From the NCBI RefSeq assembly GCF_000388065.1, contig NW_009242975.1, positions 692,905 to 716,060 on the forward strand: a stretch of DNA of 23,156 nucleotides, given 5' to 3'. The notes beneath the pieces were generated by a model. That model did no database searches. It saw nothing but the letters and a program-made list of their open reading frames with translations, and was not told where the DNA came from. Positions 10,966 to 17,579 of this stretch are shown piece by piece (positions within the stretch are counted from its first letter, which is position 1; the number at the start of each line of letters is the position of its first letter). Position numbers and translations under genes: made by a program. This DNA is from Fonticula alba (taxonomy: Eukaryota; Opisthokonta; Rotosphaerida; Fonticulaceae).

Positions 10966-12536
10966 TGCTGCTGTTGCTGCTGCTGCTGTCCAGAGGGGCG
11001 AATGGGCTTGCTTGGCGATTCAAGTTGGTTGATCTGCTTGCTCGGCTGGCCTGGCTGCCTGTTTGGCTGGCCAGACTGCTTGCTCGGCTGGCCGGTTTGC
11101 TTGCTCGGCTGGCCGGTGGGCTTGACCGGCTGCCCGGCCTGGCTGCCCTGCTTGGCAGGCTGAGCAGGCTGGCTGGTGGGCTTGCTCGGAGATCGAGTGG
11201 CGGAGCCCGGCGGCAGGACGCTGGGAGGGGCACTGGGCTTGGCCGGCACCAGCACCTTGACCAGCTTCCCCGGGCCCGGCCGATCGGCAGGCGGCGAGGG
11301 ACTGGCCATCAGCTTCGGCTGCAGGGACCCGGGGGGCAAGGCCCCGGGTGGCAGGGACGGGGGCGGCTCGGCCGGCACACCGACAAAGCGAGCTGCCCGG
11401 GGCACGGCGCCCGGAACCATGGGTTGCGGCATCGGCGGGACCAGCGGCGGCCCGAGAAGGGTGTTCGGCGGGGCGGAGCCCGATCCCGGATACCCCGGCA
11501 CGGTGGGCGGCATTGGCGGGGGCTGGTAGTGCTGCTGGGGCTGCTGCCCGTAGGTCGCCCCATGGTCGGCGATGGTGTCCTTGACTTGCTGAACCGGGGC
11601 CACGCTGGCCGGCTGTTGCGCTTCCGCGCCCTCGCCGGGGGTCAGCTCCTTACCCCGGCGACCGGCGTTCGGGAAGATCCCTGCATCGGGGAGGGCGGGT
11701 CGAGGATGAGCCGAGTCAGCGTCGACGAGAGGGGGGGCGGGGGGGGTGTGGCAAGAAGAGCGGCCGGAGGCATTCGAGAGTGGGGGGAGGCGGGTCGTAC
11801 GGCGAATCAAGCCATCGGGGCCGAGCAGGAAGAAATCATGCGTGCGCATGGTTTCCTCGCCACGAGGAAGCGAGCGCCGTGTTCGATGGCCCTCAGGGGA
11901 ACTCGCCCTGGCGGGGGGCGTGGCCCGTGGACCATATGCCTGCACGGGCTCGAAGGGCTGCGCGGCGACCGGGTCACTGCTGACGATCGGGCCGCGCGCA
12001 CCCTTCGGCCAAATGAGAATGGACTTACTGCCGGGTGGGGGGTGGCCGTGGCTCGGGGCATGGGAGCCGCGCGTGCCCGGCTCGCGGTCGCGCCGGGTGT
12101 GCGGGCGGGCGCGGGCCGCCCCGGCCGCCCCCAGTCCCGCTCGGCGCAGCACGCGCCCGGAGTCGTACGGCACCACTGACGGGGAGCTGGCCGAGAATTG
12201 GGCCCGGTGGTGCGGCAGGAAGGGCGAGTGCAGGGAGCCCACCGCGGGCTGGGGCCAGTCGCCATCGGGCACATCGGGGCGGGCGGCCCGGCCTAAAGGA
12301 GGGCGGCTCGACTGGATGGCAAAGCTGGGCAGGGTCCCGGGCCGCGCGAAGGCATCCATCTCGGCATCCGATGCTGGCGAGGGGGCCCCGGCGCCAGATG
12401 CTCCGGCAAGCTGGTCGCAGAAGCCGGCGCCGCAGATAACCGGCGCCGCGGCTGCCGAGGCCAGCTGGAACAGCGACAGGAGCAGGAGGGAGATGCGCAT
12501 CAGGGCGAGCCCGGCTGACTTGCCTTGAAGAGGCAT
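10260..12536 (-). CDS. Secreted, probably GPI-anchored Pro/Gln-rich protein of unknown function
   Basis: A single uninterrupted frame encodes 758 residues if it starts at 12536 (G at -3). An in-frame Met at 12500-12498 would remove 12 residues and leave a classic signal peptide beginning MRISLLLLSLFQLASA. A short Cys pair (CGAGFC) follows the signal. The middle is disordered and rich in Pro, Gly, Ser and Gln. It includes GQPSKQ-type repeats (DNA 11033-11190), eight Gln (10965-10988) and ten Pro (10935-10964). The last 120 or so residues hold a Cys-rich segment (CSRPC, then spaced single cysteines such as ETRC, RLCGEAL and VRHC) that could be a small disulphide domain. The final 19 residues are hydrophobic (from AGAVYASLLAV), as expected for a GPI-attachment signal. 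Such a layout fits a cell-surface or matrix protein. I recognise no family. An unrecognised intron inside the low-complexity part cannot be excluded. Confidence 0.62.
10935..10988 (-). repeat. Poly-Gln/poly-Pro coding repeat (CAG and CCG triplets)
   Basis: On the minus strand, eight Gln codons (CAG with one CAA) at 10988-10965 run directly into ten consecutive CCG Pro codons at 10964-10935, in frame within the secreted protein. The repeat is a likely site of length variation. Confidence 0.85.
11033..11190 (-). repeat. Degenerate GQPSKQ tandem repeats in the secreted protein
   Basis: On the minus strand the frame reads repeated six- to eight-residue units such as GQPVKPT, GQPSKQT, GQPSKQS, GQPNRQP and GQPSKQI. 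They are basic and polar, like the stalk or linker of a surface protein. Matching DNA periodicity (TTGCTCGGCTGGCC units) suggests recent tandem duplication. Confidence 0.8.
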
Positions 12537-12624
12537 GACAGGCAACGGGGCCAGGCGCGGCCGGGACCAGGCCCAGAGGAGGGGCCAAAGTGAGCAGGTG
12601 CGAAAGAACACGAGGGGCGGATGC

Positions 12625-12661
12625 GGGGGGGGGGGGGGGGGGNNNNNNNNNNGGGGGGGGG
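12625..12661. repeat. G homopolymer interrupted by a 10-N gap
   Basis: G runs on both sides of positions 12643-12652, which are unresolved. The gap size is nominal, so the true length of the homopolymer is unknown. It lies outside the called coding sequence. Confidence 0.9.
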
Positions 12662-13011
12662 GAGAAAGGAGGAGCGAGGGACACGGGCGACGAAGCGACG
12701 GAAAGCGAGAGGTTGCTGCTGCCAGGCCCAGCCTGTCTGGAGGGAGATCCCAAAAAAAAGTCGCCCACACCCCCTCCCCGCCTCACCGGCCCCGATCCGG
12801 CCGCAGGTCGCAAATGGCCGAGCCCAGGAAAGGGACGACAACCACGGCGGATCTGGAACTGACATGCCGCCCGTGGGCTTGGCCGCTGCGGTATGCCCCC
12901 CCCCTCCCCATGGAAGAGCTTCCCCAGATGGCGTGGACAGCCTCCATGAGTGGGGGTGATGGGGAAAATGCGGCCAGATGTCCTCCAGTGCGTGTGAGGG
13001 GTGTGCGTGCA

Positions 13012-13041
<30 letters not shown>
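13012..13041. repeat. 30-base G homopolymer
   Basis: An unbroken run of 30 G. With the run at the window start it is the longest fully read homopolymer here. Confidence 0.95.
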
Positions 13042-13042
<1 letters not shown>

Positions 13043-13454
13043 GAGGAAGCGAAAAAGGGGCACCCCCAAGCGGCGATCGCACTTGGTTGAGGGGTAGATG
13101 CAAGATGACGTGATCATGTGACGCCGGCGCACCCGCGCCAGAAGGCGGCCAAACACACCGGCCCCGGTGTTGTGCGCACGAACGCGCGCGCGCGCGCGTG
13201 AGAACGTGCGTAACCACGACGCCCTGGGCGCTTGCGGTCAAAGGCCTGTGTGGCCCTCTCTCTCTGGGGCCGCCCCGCCCCGTGCGCCAGGCCCCCCCTC
13301 CTCCCCCTCTTCCGGCAACGCGCGCTGTGCGCCGCCCCCGCGCGCCCCCACCAGCCGAGACAATTCCCCCCTGGCCCCTTCCGCACGCTACCAGAGAGAA
13401 TATGAGAGAGAGAGAGTGCTGTATGACAAGAGGAGGGAGAGGGAAGTTTGAAAC

Positions 13455-13460
13455 TTTATT
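13455..13460 (-). promoter_or_regulatory. Poly(A) signal of the snoRNA host gene
   Basis: AATAAA on the minus strand, about 110 nt into the last exon of the host unit. Cleavage would be expected around 13435-13445. Confidence 0.6.
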
Positions 13461-13686
13461 GTTTGATTTGCTCGCCGCCCGGCCGGCCCCCACAGCAGGC
13501 ACCGACGACGCAGCAGTGTGCGCACACACGCCGTCGATATGTCGCGACAAGGCCACCATGCTCCGCTCTACAAGGAGGAGGGGGGTGAGAGAAGAAGGCG
13601 ATGAGTGCGTGTGTTAGAGAGCAATGGGAGGGGGTGTGTGTGCAGGAGAGAGAGAGAGGGGGGGTGTTTTACTCAACAAGAAAAGT

Positions 13687-13757
13687 GATCATCAGGCGGC
13701 CCTTTTGGGGACGGCTGTAGGTATTAGCATGAAAATTTTTGGCAATCATCGTAATCG
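13687..13757 (-). ncRNA. C/D-box snoRNA candidate G
   Basis: A C-like box, ACGATGA (13752-13746), and D box CTGA (13695-13692) are flanked by a potential terminal stem, GATTA against TGATC. C-to-D length is 61 nt. It lies in the last intron of the host gene, about 120 nt before the exon at 13567, and is lower in GC than its surroundings. The C box deviates at one position and no rRNA target was recognised. Confidence 0.48.
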
Positions 13758-14369
13758 ACACGCGTATTGCGCGCGCGCGCGCCGGGGAGAGGAGGGGGAA
13801 GCGGTGTGACCGCAGGGAGGGGGATATACGTACGTATTTGGTGGGAAGGGGGACATGCCCGAGAGATGTGGAGAACACACACGGGCTGCCGAGTGCACGG
13901 GATGCGCGCGATGTGTACCACCGCAGACACAGCGCGAGAAGTGCGCGGCCAGGAGTGGGGGGCTGTGTGTGGGGGGGAGATAGGAAGAGAGAAGGAAACA
14001 CGGATGTAAGAATGTGTATGGAAAGAGGATGGTTTCTATTTGGGGGATATATATGTGGGAGAAGCGCCAAAGACACACACACGCAGGAAGGTCCGGGAGG
14101 GAGCAGGCAGAAGTGCCCCCTCTCTCAGATGCCTCCCCACAGGGAAAGTGTGTGCAAAGGTGCAACAGAGGAAGAGAGAGAGAGGCTTGGGCGCACATGA
14201 ACCATGCACAGACACCGCGCTCCCCCGTGAGAGGGTGGGGAAGGGGGCCGAGCGACCCGGCGCATTCTCAACAAGGAGGGATGTTTGGCTAAGAGGGGGA
14301 GAGAGAAAGAGGGTGTCAGAGGAAGGATGTGGCGCGGGGTGGAGGGCGGGCGTGGAATAAAAAGGAAGA

Positions 14370-14437
14370 GAACTCAGGCATCAGAATGTGGACATCATGC
14401 TTCAGACGAAAGATGGTTTTGATGAACATCAGAGTGG
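14370..14437 (-). ncRNA. C/D-box snoRNA candidate F (LSU guide at CGAAAGATGG)
   Basis: The boxes are C-like CTGATGT (14432-14426), D' CTGA (14405-14402), C' ATGATGT (14398-14392), and D CTGA at 14377-14374 (another at 14384-14381). CCATCTTTCG (14416-14407) ends one base before D' and is complementary to the conserved LSU rRNA CGAAAGATGG. The five-nucleotide rule would place 2'-O-methylation on the second A of CGAAAG. It lies in an intron, 82 nt before the exon at 14288. The first C box has two departures from RTGATGA and the terminal stem is weak. Confidence 0.66.
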
Positions 14438-14644
14438 ATGTGGGGAGGAGAGAGGATAGAGGGAGAGACGGGCATGGACCCAGGGGGGTTGTGTATGTAC
14501 CTTGTCGTGCGTGTGACCGACACATGGGGAGGGTCGGAACACGGAGAAAGGGAGGGCGCACACATCCACAGGAGGTGTGTCTACAGAGGAGGGAGGAGAG
14601 TGTGAGAAGAGAGTGGCGGAGGAGGAGGGAAGATGCGCAGAGGG

Positions 14645-14730
14645 CAATCTAACTCTGAATTGAACAGTCGTCACTGAACATCTGACGGCCTTTCCTATCA
14701 TTATTTGTTGCGGTTCTCATCATAGCACTA
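14645..14730 (-). ncRNA. Possible snoRNA or exon E of the host gene
   Basis: An island of mixed composition contains a perfect C box, ATGATGA (14723-14717), and AATGATAGGAA (14702-14692), complementary to conserved LSU rRNA TTCCTATCATT. No CTGA D box follows on this strand. It could be a snoRNA with a degenerate D box, or an exon bounded by TATAG before 14728 and a GTTAGA donor at about 14651. Confidence 0.3.
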
Positions 14731-14831
14731 TAGGGGGGAGGAGAGGGGAAGGAGGAGAGGGGAGACGTCTGTGGGAGGGGGGAGAGAGGGAGGAGTTAGG
14801 AATGGGGAGGGAGGAGGGGGATGAGGCGGGA

Positions 14832-14851
14832 GAGAAAACGCGTGTTTTCTC
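14832..14851 (-). repeat. Perfect 8-bp hairpin next to snoRNA candidate D
   Basis: GAGAAAAC and GTTTTCTC are perfect inverted repeats around a 4-nt loop. On the minus strand the hairpin starts within the D box of candidate D. It may help define the 3' end or compete with snoRNP assembly. Confidence 0.7.
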
Positions 14852-14925
14852 AGTGCGTATCGCGAAATACAAAACCGTTCGAATCATCAGATTCATACAG
14901 CCAAGGGTGAATTTCATCAAGGAAG
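14846..14925 (-). ncRNA. C/D-box snoRNA candidate D (LSU rRNA complementarity)
   Basis: The C box is TTGATGA (14920-14914), D' CTGA (14890-14887) overlaps C' TGATGAT (14889-14883), and the D box is CTGA (14853-14850). This is a complete four-box layout over 71 nt. CCCTTGGCTGT (14907-14897) is complementary to the conserved LSU rRNA segment ACAGCCAAGGG, although six bases separate it from D', so the usual five-nucleotide spacing rule is not met. A short stem (CC.TT against GA.AA) is possible. It lies 78 nt before the acceptor at 14769. Confidence 0.62.
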
Positions 14926-15129
14926 GACACGGGAGGCGGAGAGAGGGCGGGCAGCCGCGGACGTACACTGTGTGTGTGGGGAGGGACACCACAGAACAAG
15001 GGCCATGGAGGAGAGAGGCACATGCATCTCCACCCCTCGGGTGGATGAGCGACAGGGCCACTGAGAAGAGGAAGAGAATGTTAGAAGAGAGGCGGAAGGG
15101 AGGAGAGGGAGGAAGATGGGCTGATGGAG

Positions 15130-15223
15130 GGGATCAGACATCTAAGGAAGGTCCATATATTCCGTCATCTACCTAAGGTATAAGGTGGAAACTGCGAACA
15201 TGGCTGGTTTTTCATCACGAATA
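15130..15223 (-). ncRNA. SNORD14: U14 small nucleolar RNA (SNORD14 / snR128)
   Basis: The C box GTGATGA (15218-15212) and D box CTGA (15137-15134) enclose both diagnostic U14 elements. Domain A, GCCATGTTCGCAGTTTCCAC (15204-15185), pairs with the 18S rRNA segment GTGaAACTGCGAAtgGC and is needed for 18S processing. Domain B, CCTTCCTTAGATGT (15151-15138), sits directly against the D box and pairs with 18S ACATCCAAGGAAGG, where it guides 2'-O-methylation; one position (A for G) differs from the usual U14. The gene lies in an intron, with its 3' end about 70 nt upstream of the exon at 15060, a distance typical of intron-encoded C/D snoRNAs. The terminal stem is weak. U14 is essential for 18S rRNA maturation in yeast. 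Confidence 0.93.
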
Positions 15224-15478
15224 GGGGGGAGGAGGGGAGGAGGAGGGGGGCGGGGCGGGTATGCGTACACTCTTCGCCAAGTAGGATGGCTGGCCCTGGG
15301 GGAGGGCGGCGGCGGCTCGAGGTGGGGGCCAAGAGCCAGGGAAAGTGACCGGCAACAGCTTCGGAGGTAGGGGCGTGCGCGCGTGCTCTCACATGCAGAA
15401 GGGCGGCCTACGATGGGAGGAGGGGAGGCGATGTCAGAAAGGGAGTGGCGAGGAGCGGGGGAGATGGGAGGGGGAAGG

Positions 15479-15564
15479 GCGTTCAGGTAAACCCGTTTGG
15501 CTGTGGGCACTGCATTTATCAGCAGAGTCTCGTATGACTGGGGCGGCAGGGTCTCATCAGGACA
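15479..15564 (-). ncRNA. C/D-box snoRNA candidate B (possible guide for the LSU P-loop region)
   Basis: The C box is CTGATGA (15560-15554), an internal CTGA lies at 15522-15519 with C'-like TGATAA, and the D box CTGA at 15486-15483. C-to-D length is 78 nt, typical of the class. TGCCGCCCCAG (15548-15538) is complementary to CTGGGGCGGCA, and CAGCCAAAC (15503-15495) to the adjoining GTTTGGCTG, of the LSU rRNA P-loop region as I know it in yeast. The terminal stem is weak. It ends about 72 nt before the exon at 15407. Confidence 0.58.
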
Positions 15565-15820
15565 AGGGAGGGGGGAGGGGGAAGGAGGCGTACTCTGACT
15601 GTGTGAGGAGGGGGGAAGCTCGCGTCGCAGGCGCAGACATACTCCAAGATGCCCGGTCCCCAGAGGGAAGGGGGCTCTCTCTCATGGATCTCCAACACTA
15701 TGGGACTGCTTGGGGAGGGGGCTATCGAGAGGAGAGGGGGAAGGGGGGGGGCGAGAGGAGTTAGAAGGAGGGAGACATGTGGAGGGGAGGAGGGAGGAGA
15801 GGAGGGGGGGGGGATGACAG

Positions 15821-15936
15821 ACGCCGAGTGATCAGCTAAAGCTGGCTTGCGCCGTAGGGGGATACCCAACGACGGGCAAAATTTCTTCAACACGGTCGTT
15901 TTGACGGGATAAGAAGACAAGGCATCATTTCGGCGC
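15821..15936 (-). ncRNA. C/D-box snoRNA candidate A (about 116 nt, target unknown)
   Basis: The C box is ATGATGC (15928-15922) and the D box CTGA (15835-15832). The sequences just outside them, CGCCGA (15935-15930) and TCGGCG (15827-15822), are exactly complementary and give the terminal stem expected of a C/D snoRNA. The body is longer than a normal methylation guide and contains a possible internal hairpin (AACGAC/GTCGTT). It lies in an intron, 100 nt before the exon at 15721. I found no convincing rRNA guide, so it could be a processing or orphan snoRNA. Confidence 0.68.
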
Positions 15937-16374
15937 GCGTCTGCGGAGGGGCAATGGCAGGAGAATGGAGGGGGGGGGGAGAACGCGCGGGGGGGGAAGC
16001 GGGTAACGAACCAGACACAGTGGGGGGGAAAGGGGGCACAGAGAGAGCGCGAGTGAAGGAGTGGGCGGCGTGGGATCCTCCGACAGCACGAGACACGCAA
16101 GCACAAGAGCCGGCCACCAAGAAGGAGCACATCCACACAGTGCCAAGGTCTCCTTCCGGTGGTAAGCGGGCACACGCGCAGCAGCAGCAGCGAGCATGCA
16201 CACAAACACACAGGCAAAGGCACAGAGAGAGGAGAGGCAAGACACGGGGGGGGGTGGGAGCACAAGGTGGGGCACAGCGCACGCGATGCAAGGCTGAAAG
16301 AGGGCCGCCTCACTCCACACAGAGTGAGGCTGTGACCCTCTTCGCTTCGTCTTCAGTGGCCGCCCGGCGGCCCC

Positions 16375-16381
16375 TTATATA
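16375..16381 (-). promoter_or_regulatory. TATA box of the snoRNA host gene
   Basis: The minus strand reads ACTATATAAGG, a good TATA element, just upstream of the non-coding unit. It predicts initiation about 25-32 nt downstream, near 16345-16352. Confidence 0.65.
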
Positions 16382-17352
16382 GTAGGCCATTTTCCCCCTC
16401 GACGCTCCCCCGCCCCCCTCCGTCCCGCCCCCCCCAGGGCGCGGGGGGGCCTGTGGCAAGACGTCCCCGGGGCGGGGCTGGCCGGGCAACGATTCGAGCA
16501 GCACCGGAGAGGAAGGCCACCAGAGCCAGGCTGGGGCGGGGCGCGAAGGGGGGGGGGGGGGCCGACCATGCAGCCGCCCCGTGCCCGGCCTCCAGGGGAC
16601 TCACTCCCCCATGCCGGGACACACGGCGCCCATGCGACACGGTCGCCGAGGACCAGGCCGCCGGGCACGACTGGCGCCGGAGCCACCACCAAGAGCTGGC
16701 GGGCCCCAGGAGTCGCCCCCCCCCCCCCGCCCTGGTCGGCAAATGACCCGACCGCCGGGGTAGGGCAGCGGAGTGCGCTGATCCGCGAGTGCTCGCCCCT
16801 TCCCGTCCCAAGGCCCGCACCCAAGCGGGGCACGGCAGACGGAGCAAGCCGGCTGGCGAACCGGGAGGGGCGCGTCACACACGCACCCCCCCGGCTGCCC
16901 TCCTCCCCGGCCCCCGGGCGGAGACAAAAACCGAACCCACGTTGGGCGCCAAAAAAGAGCGGCGCCGAGCGACAAGCCCGCCTCTTCCCTCGTGGCATAA
17001 AAGGGGGAGGGGGAAAGCCCGGTGGACCGGGGATGCCTCTCGCGCTGGGCGTGCGTCCTCCCCCGTTCTCGCTGGTCCCCGCCCCCCCCCCCATGGCCAC
17101 TCGGAACAGCGGGCCCCTTTGTCGAAGGCAAGGAGCACAGCGCCAAACCCCGCAGCACGACCGGTCCGCACGAAGGTGCTGGAAAGAGACGGCCGCCTGG
17201 TGCCTTCGCCCGGTGTCTGGTCTCCCTTTTCTCCGCCGCCTACGGCCCCCCCTCGGTCCTAATGTGCACTCTCCGAGGAGGCAGGAAACAAGGGACCGCC
17301 CGGCCCCGGCCTCCAGCGGGCGACCGCGCGGACAGCCGGGTGGGAGGATTTC
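16382..17352. other. GC-rich intergenic stretch between two divergent TATA boxes
   Basis: The host-gene TATA box points left from its start and another TATA-like element (17353) points right from its end. The DNA between is C- and G-rich with several homopolymers, and its open frames show no domains. I see no gene. Confidence 0.5.
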
Positions 17353-17360
17353 TATATAAT
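17353..17360 (+). promoter_or_regulatory. TATA-like element upstream of an unassigned low-GC segment
   Basis: TATATAAT on the plus strand stands at the start of a distinctly less GC-rich stretch (about 17345-17565) that ends with AATAAA. The arrangement suggests a short transcription unit, but no product can be named. Confidence 0.4.
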
Positions 17361-17545
17361 GCCATTGTGGTTCCATGATGGACTAAGTGGCATTGTTGAG
17401 GGTGCACATGATTCCGTCGGGGACTTGGAATCTCAATTCAAAGGGGGCGTGTTTTAAGAGCGTTCGGGACGGAGATGATCACATTGGCCTCTCCTGCCGG
17501 CGCCCGTTCTGAATCAACCTCACTCGTTGCCGGCCAGTCTAGAGC

Positions 17546-17561
17546 TTTATTGCTGAATAAA
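17546..17561. promoter_or_regulatory. Back-to-back AATAAA signals on both strands
   Basis: The minus strand reads AATAAA at 17551-17546 and the plus strand reads AATAAA at 17556-17561. This could terminate the putative plus-strand unit that begins near 17385 and any minus-strand transcript arriving from the right. Confidence 0.45.
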
Positions 17562-17579
17562 AAGCACCCTTTTTTGTTG

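Larger units (their letters stand above)
12537..13434. other. Intergenic region with assembly gap and poly-G tracts
   Basis: Ten N bases (12643-12652) sit inside a G homopolymer, and another run of 30 G lies at 13012-13041. Two TGACG half-sites in direct orientation (13106-13110 and 13119-13123) flank a TGATCA, which could be a transcription-factor site. The promoter of the secreted protein should lie here. No gene is seen. Confidence 0.6.
13435..16352 (-). ncRNA. snoRNA host gene (non-coding, multi-exon), carrying U14 and other C/D snoRNAs
   Basis: On the minus strand this reads as a spliced pol II transcription unit. A TATA box at complement(16375..16381) would place the start near 16350. 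Exons supported by splice signals are complement(15643..15721), (15269..15407), (14967..15060), (14501..14580), (14197..14288), (13834..13962) and a last exon from 13567, with AATAAA at complement(13455..13460). Donors are GTATGT, GTACGC, GTACGT, GTACAT, GTGCGC and GTACGT. Acceptors follow long pyrimidine tracts, several with CTAAC or CTGAC branch sites. The first exon probably ends at the GTGCGC donor at 16282; an exon starting at 14768 is less clear. The introns hold C/D snoRNAs, one each: certain U14, plus candidates around 15880, 15520, 14885, 14685, 14400 and 13720. I see none between 14196 and 13963. The exons have no recognisable protein and no C-ending codon bias, so the introns are probably the functional product, as in metazoan UHG/GAS5 genes. 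Confidence 0.78.

Noticed and set aside
10173-12179. A 668-codon plus-strand open frame opposite the secreted protein
   Set aside because: It mirrors the minus-strand gene, has no signal or domain, and its repeats are the complement of the GQPSKQ and poly-Q/poly-P repeats.
14001-14196. A further snoRNA in the intron between the exons at 14197 and 13962
   Set aside because: A CTGA is present near 14130 but no RTGATGA-like C box lies at a suitable distance on the minus strand.
15821-15940. snoRNA candidate A read as a protein-coding exon (frame containing RRNDALSSYPVK)
   Set aside because: The codons lack the C-ending bias of every confirmed gene here, no neighbouring exon extends the frame with a recognisable protein, and the C/D boxes with a perfect stem fit a snoRNA better.
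15519-16313. Minus-strand 264-codon open frame
   Set aside because: It is Pro/Ser/Cys-rich translation of CT-rich intron sequence and crosses predicted splice sites. No domain is visible.
17345-17515. U3 snoRNA at the TATA-like element
   Set aside because: The TTTCTATA, GAGCG, GATGATC and CTGA elements are suggestive, but the U3 box A sequence is incomplete and the B-to-C spacing is far too short.
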